Assembly: GCA_963971425.1 (NCBI GenBank)
Contig: OZ020524.1
Span: forward strand, 11,969,845 to 12,033,844
Reading direction: 5' to 3'
Source of the DNA: Bryoerythrophyllum caledonicum
Taxonomy: Eukaryota > Streptophyta > Bryopsida > Pottiales > Pottiaceae
Length of the DNA: 64,000 nucleotides
Part shown: in pieces, positions 22,988 through 34,020 of the stretch
How positions within the stretch are numbered: position 1 is the first letter of the stretch
Layout of the letters: each line of letters opens with the position of its first letter
Translations under genes and position numbers: made by a program
The notes under the pieces: generated by a model
What the model was told of the DNA's origin: nothing
Database searches by the model: none
The model's input: the letters and a program-made list of their open reading frames with translations, nothing else

Positions 22988-23370
22988 ACACTTTAGCTCA
23001 ATTCGAGGTAAAGTGTGTTGGCTTTGATGAATAGAAAGATTTTTTTTCGAGAGACAAGGTTTAAGAGTAGATAATATCATCACTTCAGCTCGAGTCCGGC
23101 TTTAGCGTCACCATAGACGCATTCAGTTGATACATTTTAGCTCGAGTCGAGCTAAAGTGCGAAAGAGATGCATTGGTCCTGTACATTTCAGCTCTACTTG
23201 AGCAAAAGTGTACTGGTCTAATGCATCTTTGTGTGCAATTTATCTCGACTCGAGCTAAAGTGGAGCTAACAGTGTGCTCTATTGGGCGCACTTTAGCTCG
23301 AGTCGAGCTAAAATGGAGCCAATAGTGTGCTCTATTGGCCACACTTTAGCTCGGCTCAAGCTAAAATGTG
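22988..23370. repeat. Array of TTTAGCTC palindromes
   Basis: Seven copies occur with centres near 23002, 23094, 23146, 23197, 23249, 23302 and 23355, a regular 51-53 bp pitch from 23094 on. Several are near perfect (CTTTAGCTCGA..TCGAGCTAAAG). Flanking words such as GTGTGCTCTATTGG recur between copies. The copy at 23181-23213 has its own GTACA/TGTAC outer stem. Confidence 0.85.
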
Positions 23371-23683
23371 TTGACTGAAATGTTGATTTTATTACAGTTC
23401 GTGCAGATTCGTCTTCCGTCATATGATATTCAAGGCTTAGGGTTTAGGGCTCCTGGGTGAGAGTATGGATTTTACCTTTCAGCCATTGATTATGAACTTT
23501 AATCCCAGTAATATTATGCTGGAACTAGACGTCCTGCAAGAACAATAACAAACCCACACGCACACAATCAATCAACCAATAACTCTATTCCAAAACAAAA
23601 AAATCAACATGCACACAGAAAATACAACCACAGAGAAGCAAACAAAATGCAGAACCACAGAGAAACCTAAACAGAAAGCAGTA

Positions 23684-23838
23684 CATTGAACATTCAACAC
23701 ATTGAACATTTTAACACATTGAACGTTTCAACACATTGAACGTTTCAACACATTGAACGTTTCAACACATTGAACGTTTCAACACATTGAACGTTTCAAC
23801 ACATTGAACGTTTCAACACATTGAACATTCAACACATC
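23684..23838. repeat. 17-bp tandem repeat
   Basis: The unit CACATTGAACGTTTCAA is repeated about seven times head to tail with near-perfect identity and is flanked by two degenerate units. The unit contains a near-palindrome (TTGAACGTTTCAA). A short minus-strand open frame through it is incidental. Confidence 0.85.
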
Positions 23839-23839
23839 A

Positions 23840-25300
23840 AAAGCAACACATTGAACACAAAGCAGCACATTGAAAGCAGCACATTGAAACCAATTTTTTT
23901 TAAAAAACCGAACTAGCATCAACACTACGACAGAAAATAGCACCAATTCCACAAGACAACACATACATCAATAGCATTGCAAACACAGAAAATGCCACCA
24001 AACAGAAAATACCACCACAGAAAATACAACCACATAAAACACTACCACAAAAAAAATCACCAAACTACACATATATCAAAAGCAATGCAAGACATTGCAT
24101 TCAAACATGAATGTGTGCACTTACCTTTAGAACTGAGAAATCCGACTCCTTTGCTGCAGGTCTTGCTCCTTGTTCACGTCGGTCTTCCGTGCACAGCCGT
24201 TTCTAACTCTACGTGCTAAAAAACTCACACAACAATAATCCTCACTTTCTAAAAAATCCTTTTTGCAGGACAGCAAAGCGCTGCAGAAAAATTGCGCAAC
24301 AAACCCTAAACTCTAACGCTACAACATCTACAAACTCAGCAAACCCTACTGAAAACAACATGAACACAAGCGGCAATTCTAACGCACACAACACGAACAA
24401 CGAACAACGAACAACACGAACAACTCACAACTCACAACTTGAACAACAAACAACTCACAACTCGAACAACGAACAACGAACAACTCTAACGCAAACTACG
24501 ACAGCAGCAAAGCATGCACAGAACAATGAGGGTTTCGAACTCGTGCCACGACTTCGTGGGGTACACCCTCGAGCACCTAAAGCCGTGGAGGGACGAATTC
24601 CTATAGCCGTGTAGCTCCCATGATACCCTCGGGATACTCTTCGCGATATTGGGGTAATACCCTCGGGTATTCATTTTGGATGCACCACAATTCATTAACC
24701 TTCATTATCAATACCCGAAATTAAAGAAGTGAATTTAATCTCACTAGGCTAAGTTCAAGATATTACGCGCGTTTAGTATTTCTGTACTCGTAAATTTCCT
24801 ACACAATTTATCTGAGCCATTAACACTACAAAATTGTTTATTCTGGGGCAACGAGCAGGAAGCAAAGAAAAGTGATTATTTCCAATTTCAATCATATGAT
24901 CTCAATTAATACATATAAATTGACATTTTCTCAATAATACACAAACTTTGATTGCACGGAAGTGAACGATTATAGTGTTTAGTGTTAAAAACAAAATTAT
25001 AGTGTTTAATTTTCTTTCATGCTTTGAGTGGATCAGCTGGCTATGACTTGACTTGATTTCAATTTCTGCATTACACAAGGAGTAAATTCATTACCATCAT
25101 TATGTACAAGTTCCTCCTACACCAATTATTAGATGTTCGAGAGGGGTGAAGCACATCTAAGAGAGTTATGAAGCTACAATTTAAGATTCTATTACTTTGA
25201 ATTCAAGTTTTTCTTTTTTGTGAGTTTGATATTATTTACTATGAGAATTGAACAGACAATAAGTATGTTAAGACCACATCTTGCAATAGTATAATTTTAA
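23840..25300. other. A/C-rich and AT-rich DNA without a gene
   Basis: About 23560-24110 is A/C-rich with repeated ACCACAGAAAAT words. About 24340-24500 is rich in GAACAACGAACAA iterations. Around 24600-24685 are short inverted repeats (AATACCC/GGGTATT). No gene is supported. Confidence 0.4.
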
Positions 25301-25312
25301 AATAAATGGCAG

Positions 25313-25414
25313 TGCACACTTTAGCTCTATTGGAGCTAAAGTATGCATATTTTCTTTTTAGTTCCCTACATTTAGTGATGGTGCACACTTTAGCTCTAAT
25401 AGAGCTAAAGTGTG
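25313..25414. repeat. Two TTTAGCTC palindromes, one perfect
   Basis: Copy 25313-25347 has arms TGCACACTTTAGCTC and GAGCTAAAGTATGCA round TATTG (14 of 15 pairs). Copy 25384-25414 is a perfect 31-bp palindrome with arms CACACTTTAGCTCTA. The 70-bp spacing and the intervening TTTTAGTTCCCTACATTTAG resemble the arrays at 31795 and 42184. Confidence 0.9.
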
Positions 25415-25475
25415 AATTTTTTCTTTGTTTTTACTTCATTTTGCTTTTAGTGTAACGATACAAATAGTGTAGTTA

Positions 25476-25871
25476 AAGCATTTCCACCCCTGACGGGGAA
25501 TTTTCCACGCCAGGGGGAGAGGTGCCCAAGTTTGAGATGACGGGAGGGGGGTTATCCTTTCCCCCCCACACCGTCCCCGAATTGGCCACTCTCGAGGAAT
25601 GCCAGCGCCCGGCGCTGACGCCGTGGTTGGCCAATTTTTTTTTGGGTTTTTATTGTTTTTTGAATTCCCACGTGTCATTACATGATTGAACACATGCTCG
25701 CGGGGAATTTTGGTGTCCCTTGTACTTTTCGTAAATTTATTGTTCAGAAGAGCCGACGCCGCCACCCTAGTGGGCCAAGACACCGGCCTGGGCCTCGTGG
25801 AGTGGGCCTTACCGTGTTTATTAATGCATTTTGACATTTCTCCGGGACCCTCTGCCCCTGTGGAGATGCTC
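25476..25871. mobile_element. MITE with GAGCATCTCCAC-type ends
   Basis: This is a 396-bp element with imperfect terminal inverted repeats. The left end is AAGCATTTCCACCCCTG and the right end in reverse complement is GAGCATCTCCACAGGGGC. It is flanked by TTA on the left and TTT on the right, close to the TWA target of PIF/Harbinger elements. It sits inside an older inverted repeat (ACAAATAGTGTA..TACACTATTTGT), just right of the palindrome pair. Confidence 0.6.
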
Positions 25872-26999
25872 TTTTTCTAGTACACTATTTGTCAACAAGT
25901 TGGCAATTAGTTTTAGCCGCCATTGTCCTGAATATTATCCCTCATTCGTTTATGTCGTAGTCCAGTAGTTCGTATTTCTTAAAATTAACCAAAATTAACC
26001 TTAAGAAAGCCCCACCTAACCGGATTAGTTCCAGGGATTTCTATCGTGCGTTAAACAATTTACTTCTAAACACAAAGCCATTTCAAAATACCTTAGTACA
26101 TCCCGGAGAATGGCTTCCCGGGCATTTTCATGACCAACAAATAGCAACCGACTTGTTTAGTTTAAACTCCGTTGAGCGTCGGAGTAGATTTCCGGTGAGT
26201 TTTTATAGTGCCCGGAAAATCACTACCCTCCGTTCTCGCAGTCCAGAGGCCATCAAAAATCCACAAGCTAAACTACCCTTAGATTTAGACAAAAGGTTGT
26301 AGTTAGTTTCCCCGGGTTTCACAATCTCCCGGAAGGCTACCCCGGGGAGGTTTTCCCGGAAAAGCCTTCCCGGTGAATAGGTCACGCAAACCCGGGTTTC
26401 CCACCACAACCACACCTAATGAATCAAAGCAAAAATAATGTAAGAATCATAACAAGCTAGTGTCATACAAACAAAATGAGCAAGACTTCCTTCTACGGGG
26501 ATTATGGAGCCTCATCCGCCGCAAGGGTAGAAACCTTAGAATACTCTAAGATAAGGCTTAACCGGCACCTCTACCGGCGTACCAAGAGTGGGGATATCAC
26601 CCCTCCTCTCCTACCAATCCAAGCACTTCCCACTTAAGGAACGCTATCATTAATAGCGGTGGGTTTTCCCGGATCCCGGATCCGGTGAAAACAACCCTTC
26701 CCGGTCCCGGACCGGTCTCTAGGGTTTGAAGTAGGTCCCGGACCTCCCTTCACCTATTCTAACTTGGATGCCCTACACCCTCCAAAAGCCTCGGGCTCAC
26801 AACACACACTAGCAAGTCACAACTTCACATCACCTAGGCAAAGACACACTAGGAGGACTCACCTCTTTCTATCTTCACTTGCAACAAACTCTACAAAAGT
26901 CAAGACAACATATCAATGAAGACACAAAGAAAAGAAAGAAGACACAAGGATACATATAAGGACACCAAAGACATGAGCAAAGACATAAACATAAGCAAA

Positions 27000-27195
27000 G
27001 ACACAAAGAGGGAGAGTGAAGATACGAAGAAGGAGTGTAAAGACACAAAACACAAGCAAAGACACAAAGAGGGAATGAAGATACAAAGAAGGAGTGTAAA
27101 GACACAAAAACACAAGCAAAGACACAAAGAGGGAATGAAGATACAAAGAAGGAGTGTAAAGACACAAAAACACAAGCAAAGACACAAAGAGGGAA
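27000..27195. repeat. 60-bp tandem repeat
   Basis: Three units and a partial fourth: 27000-27060 (61 bp, diverged), then 27061-27120 and 27121-27180 (60 bp, identical), then a fragment. The unit begins GACACAAAGAGGGAATGAAG. Open frames through it (Lys/Thr-rich on one strand, Leu/Cys/Phe-rich on the other) are artefacts of the repetition. Confidence 0.9.
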
Positions 27196-27593
27196 ATGAA
27201 TTAAAAGGAGCACCAAGCCCCCCTTAAGTACACCAAGGCCACTCACTAAACTACGAAAACCTAGATCCACAAATCATGGAAAAAAGAATCTAGATCCTAT
27301 AATCTAGGGTGGCCTAGTCACCGGGACACCGGGAAATCCCGGTTTCCCTTCCCGGTAACCATATCCTCAACAATAACAGGAAAATGGAAGAATTCACTTA
27401 AGTGGCAATGACCGGGTGCACAATAGGGCCCCATCGACATCATTACTCTCACTTAGTTCAATCAACCACCTTCCAAAATCTTCCCACCAATGGTAGGAAA
27501 ATTACATAACAAAACATAACATTTAACAAAAAAAACATAACGAAACATAACATGACATAACCAGTAGCATTGAAACATAGACTTCCGGTAAGT

Positions 27594-29065
27594 CTAGTCG
27601 GAGAAATAATAAACATCCTCCTCTTCCTCCGATATAGGAGAGACCGGGAGGCTGTCCCGGAAAAGCTTGTTGTCACCGCATCCCGGTGGTTGATAAACCA
27701 CCATCCGAAGCTCCTTAGGCTTGTTCTCCGTAATGTGAGTATCATTCCTCAACTCTTCAAGTATAACCTTCGAAGACTCCCCCAAAGAGGAAGAAGGGTG
27801 TCCCGGGACTTTCCCGGTGGAATTTCCCGGAAACCCTTTTTGCCTCTTGTAAACTCTTGCCTCCAAACCTTTGGAGGACAATGAGCCTACTTCACTAATA
27901 GAATAATTTGGAGGAGAATTACCTTCCTCCGAAGAGGATGATTGTTGAGGAACATACTTCCTCTTGTCTTGCACAAGATCCCGATGTTGAGCCTGGACAA
28001 GACCCGCGGGTGGACCTCCGGTAATGACCTCCTTTCCTTCCACATACATCTCCGTGAGTTTGGCCATGGTCTTGCTTGTCTTCTCTTGGGCCTCCTTCGC
28101 TGTTTTGAGGTCCGTCATAGCCTTCGATAATTTCCGATGTATTTCCCGGGAAGCGACCACGATGTCCCGGTTGTCCTCCACTTCAAAAATTCCCGGAGCA
28201 CCCGGAGAAGACTTCTAGTTTCAAAGAGCTCGTTTTCTAAATCATTCACCTTGCGAGCACACTTGTTTAAGGTGACTCTTAAAGTGGATGATCCAGAAGA
28301 ACGGGGAGACTCCTCCGCTATAGGCTGGAGCGGCCGGGAAGACTCCCCGGGAAGAAGTAAAGGAGAGGTCGTCGGTGAGTTTACAAGTAGAGTCACCCGG
28401 GAGGTTTTTCCGGGAAAAGCTCCTTGAGATAATGAGGCTAGCCTCCAAATGTTTTTCTCTTCCTCCTCTAAGCATTCAAAATGCTCGTAAAGGTGAAATA
28501 GGTATGGCGTGAGGAAAACTTTCGTATTCTCACCTTCTTGAATGGCACGAATTTGAGGTGTTAACACTTCTTGAAGAAGAAGTGCCCAATCCGGAGAGGA
28601 GACGTCGAAATAAGCTTGCACATAAGCCGTTGCCAACCTCACCGGGATTCGCTCCTTCCGGTTGGGATGGAAAATCGAGTTTAAAAACTCAATCACCCTT
28701 CTCAACCTTAAATCGATGAAGCATGAGCTATGATATCCCTCGGAGGAATCATAGCTCCGAGAGGTGTGAGAATCTAGCAATACCTTGTTATTTCTCGGCT
28801 TCCAACCCTCCCGGTTTTCGAATGAGTAGACCTTCCTCCATTTCCTTCGAGTCCATACCCGAGGCTTGGCCCGGTAAGCTCCCCGGGAAGTCCCGGGTGA
28901 TGCCAATTCTTCCACTACTCCACCTCCCGCCAACTTCCAAGGCTTCTCGTATAATCCTCCACACCCCATCCGAATGAGATCCTCTTCAAGTTGCCTTCCT
29001 TCTTCCGTCCCTTCCCGCTTGTTGGGATCCACTTTCAACAACTTGAAAGTAGTCGGTAGAGCCAT
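27594..29065 (-). CDS. Unrecognised coding region, about 490 codons
   Basis: Minus-strand coding sequence begins with an ATG at 29065 (MALPTTFKLLKVDPNKREG) and continues to a stop at 27594. The N-terminal two-thirds is a well-composed globular stretch (for example YVQAYFDVSSPDWALLL, then FLTPYLFHLYEHFECLEEEE). The C-terminal third is heptad-like (MTDLKTAKEAQEKTSKTMA) followed by a Ser/Pro-rich acidic tail ending EEEEDVYYFSD. Codons are read in more than one frame along its length. Many Pro-Gly pairs are encoded by the CCCGGG motif that dots the region. I recall similar proteins in repeat-rich plant genomes but cannot name the family. It is probably carried by a repetitive element. Confidence 0.4.
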
Positions 29066-29935
29066 GTTGTCCCGGGAAATTCACCGGGACACCTATGTCT
29101 CAAAAATGCTACTTGACTTACACAAAAACAACACTTAAGTACAACACCCCTTTTGAAGTAAAGAGGTTTCTCAAGGGTTTACCGGTGACCACCGGGAGAC
29201 CGGGACGAACTTAGAATTTGTGCAAGACAAAGTTATGCAAAATTTGCTTAACTCTTCTCACAAATCCAAACAATCACAAGCCTTCTTACAAAAGAAGAGA
29301 AACAATAATAGAAGTGAGAGTAGGAGTTTTTATGACAAACAAGGAGATTTTACAAACAAGCAATTGTACAACTAGAAGTTGCACATACACAAAAGATGAA
29401 ATTTATAAGGTGGAGGCACTTTGCTTACAAAGATTCAAGTGCCTTGGAGTTGCTTCCGCCACTCCTAGTCTCTTTGCGCTTCTCGCACTCTTACAACCTT
29501 CAAACCCCAAAAACCCTAATCTAAAATAGATTTAGTTTTTTGGGTTTTCTTCCGTCTTCTTCTTCCTTCAAGCTCCAAGCTCCACCAAGGTTTTTTAAGA
29601 TTCAAACCCTAACTCTAAATCTCTCAAAACTTAGTTTCCTCACTTCTAAAATTTAAAGACACAAAAGAGGAAATCCTTCCTCTTGTAATTGTGCAAGCCT
29701 CTTTACTCACAAACCCACCAATTGTATCTACCCTAGACACTCTTCGGTCTCTTACTTCCTTGCATCAAAGAGGACAAGAAAAAGGAGAGACAACCCAAGA
29801 AGAACAACAAAAAAACAAACAACCTCTCCTCCCCTTGGTGTCTTCGCGGCCCTCCTCTTCTTCCTCCTCTATTAAAATAAAAGCTACTGTCCGGGCCGGG
29901 GGATAGGGTCCCGGTCCCGGTCCTTTCTTTTTCTT

Positions 29936-29938
<3 letters not shown>

Positions 29939-29976
<38 letters not shown>
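29939..29976. repeat. 38-base poly-T tract
   Basis: An uninterrupted run of 38 T residues, preceded by CTTTCTTTTTCTTTC, lies between two near-copies of a CCGGGCCGGGGGAT block. As poly-A on the minus strand it could be the tail of a retroposed sequence, but no body was identified. Confidence 0.8.
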
Positions 29977-29977
<1 letters not shown>

Positions 29978-30089
29978 ACACAAAGTCCTGTCCGGGCCGG
30001 GGGATCGGGTCCCGGTCCCGGCTGGTGGTCGGGCCGGGGATTGTGACCCGGTCCCGGCCACCACAGGGTCGGGGTTGGGATCCCGGCCC

Positions 30090-31700
30090 TGGGCCATTTA
30101 TTTATTTATATATTTTTATTTTTATTTTATTTTTTATTTTTATTTTTTAATTAATTTTTTTTTTATATTTAAAAAAAATCTAATTTATTTTATTCTTTTC
30201 TAATTAAATAAAAATCTAATTCATTTACAAAACAAAACATAAAGACTAACTAACTGACTAAAAGAATTTGAAAAAAAAACTACAATTACTAATATAACTA
30301 ATCTATCTTCTTACTAATCTAGTTAAATAAGGTATTAACTAATATGTGAAAACCTTAACTATAAAAATTTGATTAGAATGGTGGTTCCACATAAAGAAGT
30401 ACCGGGAAGGTTTTCGGACTATCCCGGGAAAGGTTTTCCCGGCCTCCCGGGCATCTTTCATAGTGTTTCCGGGTATAGGAATTTACTAGTTTAAGACCCG
30501 GTATTATTACCATTCTAAAACTAATTAAGAAGTTAAGCATTTTCCTATTTTACCTAATTCTTATACTAACTAATTATATGTACAATTAACTACTTTCTAA
30601 CAACAATTAATCAAAACAAATACTTTTAACTCATTTTTTTAGTGGGGCCTATAAAGTGGGAGTTTTCACACTCCCACAGTTTACCTACTGCAGTTCATTT
30701 TGTAATAGCCCTCAATCAAGACTCTACCCTAGCACACAAATTTGTTACTTGATAAATAGTGTCAGCTCAGAATCTTCTGCCTACCGGTCGCCATGCATTT
30801 ATTCTTCTTGTCTCATCTTCAACCTCAAATTCTTATCGTCTTATCCACAACTATTCTCATTCCCATCTCTTGCATTCCCTTTACATTATTTAATATTATC
30901 TAATGAATATTTAATGTGTAATCATATATTTAGCCAATAGCTAATGACTTTGTAATGAATTTTTATACAATATTTAATGTATATTTGTATATCTGTAACT
31001 TTTATGAACAATTAAAGAATATTTAAATATTATTTGATGAATCTTTAGAGATTTAAAATTATATTTTATGAGAGTTTAATTAATATTTGTATGTTTAAGA
31101 ATTATTTATAGAGTATTTAATGTATTATTAATGAATAGTTAATGAATAGTGCATAAATTTCTAATGTAAAATCAATGTGTATTTGAATATTCAATGAATA
31201 TTTGATGAATATTTATTGAATATGTAATGCACATTGAATGCATATGTGATGGATATCTAATGAGTATTTTACTTGCATTTCTATATTTATTGTATATTTA
31301 AGTTTTTTCTTTTTCCAATATTCCTTTCCTTTCTCACTTTCGTTCCCAAAGAATGTTCTTATATTTCCAATCTTCTACTTGTAGTTTCATTTTCCCTCCA
31401 TATTTTACATTCTACTTTGTCCAATTTTTGAGATTTTCCTTTTGCTCCATACCTACGTCCGATTATTCCCAAGCTCTTTCTTGCAAATTCTTGTTTTTCT
31501 ACATGCACTCAACCCTTCTTTACTTTGATGCTCAAGATGTAATCAAATCATTGTTAAGGTTTCATACGGTAACTGTCCACAAGTAAAAAACTTTATGTTC
31601 TACTATTTCCTAGGATTGACATTTAGTGTAGTAGTTGACATTTAGTGTAATATAGATTTGTCACTATACTTATTGTAAATTTTACAATTAGTGTATGGAT
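30090..31700. other. AT-rich DNA, no gene
   Basis: Simple A/T-rich sequence, with degenerate GAATATTTAATG-type iterations at about 30890-31300. Open frames are short and biased in composition. Confidence 0.5.
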
Positions 31701-31794
31701 TCCTATTTAGTGTCCACTACACTAGAAGCCATCTTGTGTGTACTGGAGCTACATAGTGCATTTTTGCTTTCTAATCCACTCCATTTAATGATGG

Positions 31795-32100
31795 TGCACA
31801 ATTTAGCTCTAGTAGAGCTAAAGTGTGCGTATTTTCTTTTTAGTTCACTGCACCTAGTGATGGGGCACACGTTAGCACTACTGGAGCTAAAGTGTGTGCA
31901 CACACTCCTTTTAGTTCATTCCACGTAGTGATGGGGCCACCTCTGCTAAAAACCGAGCTAATGTATGTGCAATGTATATTTCCACTTCTTCAAACAATCA
32001 TTTTGAAATACTTAATGTACTTCTCTTTATGGTTAAGTATTTCACAAGGTGAAATAGAAATCTTTTGAATTTTAAAAGGATTTTCAAAATATGTAGACCT
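31795..32100. repeat. TTTAGCTC palindrome array and flank, repeat of 42184-42490
   Basis: A near-perfect palindrome lies at 31797-31827 (arms CACAATTTAGCTCTA and TAGAGCTAAAGTGTG, 14 of 15). It is followed by two degenerate copies at about 31865 and 31940. The spacer sequence (TTTTAGTTCACTGCACCTAG) and the right flank (TTTCCACTTCT, then CACAAGGTGAA, then TTCTTTTGAATT) match 42184-42490 in the same orientation. Confidence 0.8.
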
Positions 32101-33310
32101 AAATCTCCAATAGTAATATTAAATAGCAAAAAAAAATATGACGATCCTCTAGTCTTCAGTGGGTATGAAGTCTAAGTATTCTTGGTACCCTAAGTCAACA
32201 ATATGTGACAATGTGTGAAAATGTATGAATTGGGATGTAATCTTATTTTTCACTAGAAAAATAACATGTTTTTCCACAATATCAAATGTTCTAATATTAC
32301 TTCTATGTATTGAAAATATCACATTCCATAGTATGTCATAGCAAAAGGTTTTTAAGTTGCTCGACGTGCCGGCAATCGAGAAGTTTCTTTTTTTGGCTAG
32401 CATAACTTTTATTGAAGACGTTCAATGAGAAAATAAATTACTTAGAAATATGCCTCATAACTTCTATCATCCTTCTACAAAATTTTGAGAATTTAAAATA
32501 TAATTTGCGACCACTGGAACGTGCTCAAAAACTAATTATTCTTTTTTTGCATGAATAAATAAATTTAAAATTGCTTACATTATGAACATTAAATTATGCT
32601 TGATGCACTAAGTGATACACTTTGTATTAGTTATATTTTATATTTTGATTATCCTTTTTTTGTCGTGAGGAGGTCATTCCATTTCTTGTTTAAATCTTTT
32701 AATATTGTTCCACTCTCTTTGTTTTACAAAAGACAAAGTCTCTAATTTCAGGTCAAAACATGAAATAAATTGTATATGGTCAAGAATTACTCCATCTTTC
32801 ATGTCATGCTTAGATTGTCACACCTAAACTCACGATAATACAATGTGAACTCAAGAATAAGATATTTTAATCCAACTGTTAGTTCGCGCACATTTTCAGT
32901 CTTTGAGTACTTAGTGGATAGTAACCAATTTCAATTCCAAATCTAGACCATGGGGACACTTGGGATTCTTGCAAAAGAATGAACATTCTAATTGATTACA
33001 AAATAGTAACATTATGCACTTTTTAAAACCCCAAAGAAATGATGTCCAAAGCATGTTTGAATACATACTTTTTTGCTCAAAATACACGTGCACATATAAT
33101 TTGTTTTTTATTTTTCTTAATGCTACTCGTTTGTTAAGGTCTTGCTTTCAACTTTATAGATAAGTCCTATTTGGATTGTAATACAAATTCTTTCTAATCA
33201 TCTCAATATCTTCTCTATATATCCCTATACCTTAGTTAAATTGTCAATATCATGAATATTCAAAGTATTAGTAAATTGAAATGAAATATCATCAGAAGGA
33301 TAATACCTAA
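32100..33310. other. AT-rich DNA, no gene
   Basis: No coding, RNA or element signal was seen. Open frames are below 85 codons. Confidence 0.5.
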
Positions 33311-33317
33311 ACCAAGG

Positions 33318-33415
33318 ACCCTAAACCCTGAACCCTAAACTTGAACCTAAATTCCAAACCCTAAATCCTAAACCCTAACCATGAGCGTTACCCTAACCCT
33401 TAATCCCACAATTAC
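33318..33415. repeat. Degenerate interstitial telomere-like repeat
   Basis: About a dozen imperfect units of the plant telomere repeat CCCTAAA occur on the plus strand (ACCCTAAACCCTGAACCCTA and variants, then CCCTAACCCTTAATCCC). They may mark an old telomere-addition or repair event, or chance expansion in AT-rich DNA. Confidence 0.6.
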
Positions 33416-33419
33416 GTGT

Positions 33420-34020
33420 ATATTTCTCGCATGAGCGAGTATATTTGAGGTATGTACTCTTCCTTATTTTAGTCAACCGGGAAATTGTTGATTCAGTTTC
33501 CCGTAGAGATTTCAAATTTGCACTTTTTAAGGGGCTGTGGAAAAGTTTCCTCCCGCCAATTCTGAAATTGTAGCCCGCAATTGAAACGGTCGTGTATCCG
33601 TGACTGACCTCGGCGAACCTCGCCCAGTTTCTTCATTTCTTTCCTTCTCAGTTTGGTTGCTGTGCAAGGCTGGTGGGTGGGAGGCTTGGAAGTGGTACAA
33701 CAGTGGGAGGTTGAGGAGGGCAACATTTATAGGTTGCGCACGGTTGAGCAAGGCGCTTGTGCGAGGCAACAATGCACCAGTTGTCTACTATATAAGGTAC
33801 ACAAAGTTTACTTCTTGCATTCTCCGTGTATCCTAGCAATTAGGATGTCAGAGTGATGCTTATTGCTCTGGTTCCAATTGCTACTGTGATTTTGAAGCAT
33901 CACTGCGAGTTTCTTGACGACTAAAGCAAATATTTGGGTTCTAGTATACAGAAAGGCAGATTCATAGGCTGAAGAGTTTGTCCATATGAAGCCTGAAAAT
34001 GACGTCGAGAATCACGGAAG
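33420..34020. other. No gene seen
   Basis: Overlapping open frames of 60-80 codons lie on both strands at 33490-33860. None resembles a known protein. A TTTATAGGTT element near 33725 is not convincing as a promoter. Confidence 0.35.

Larger units (their letters stand above)
26030..30500. repeat. Segment densely dotted with CCCGGG/TCCCGG motifs
   Basis: Motifs of the form TTCCCGG(G)AA, CCCGGG and CCGGGA recur more than thirty times across this segment, in coding-like and non-coding parts alike, in an otherwise AT-rich background. Clusters lie at about 26100-26400, 26670-26740, 27320-27350, 27650-27830, 28140-28410, 28810-29090, 29160-29200 and 30400-30500. G-rich/C-rich near-repeats of TCCGGGCCGGGGGAT lie at about 29890, 29990 and 30030. 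No terminal repeats were found by eye. Confidence 0.6.

Noticed and set aside
23085-23342. Minus-strand open frame with HFSSTRAK repeats as a repeat protein
   Set aside because: The repeats arise because the DNA palindrome is read in frame. The same peptide appears on either strand at several loci with no conserved context.
22988-23370. CRISPR-like array (repeats of about 27 bp with about 25-bp spacers)
   Set aside because: Repeats are diverged palindromes, spacers are related to one another, there are no cas genes, and the DNA is from a plant nucleus.
26875-27270. Long Leu/Cys/Phe-rich and Lys/Thr-rich frames at 27 kb
   Set aside because: They are translations of the 60-bp tandem repeat in several frames and strands.
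29733-30097. Lys-rich frames through 29.7-30.1 kb
   Set aside because: They translate the 38-base poly-T tract and flanking CCGGG-rich sequence.
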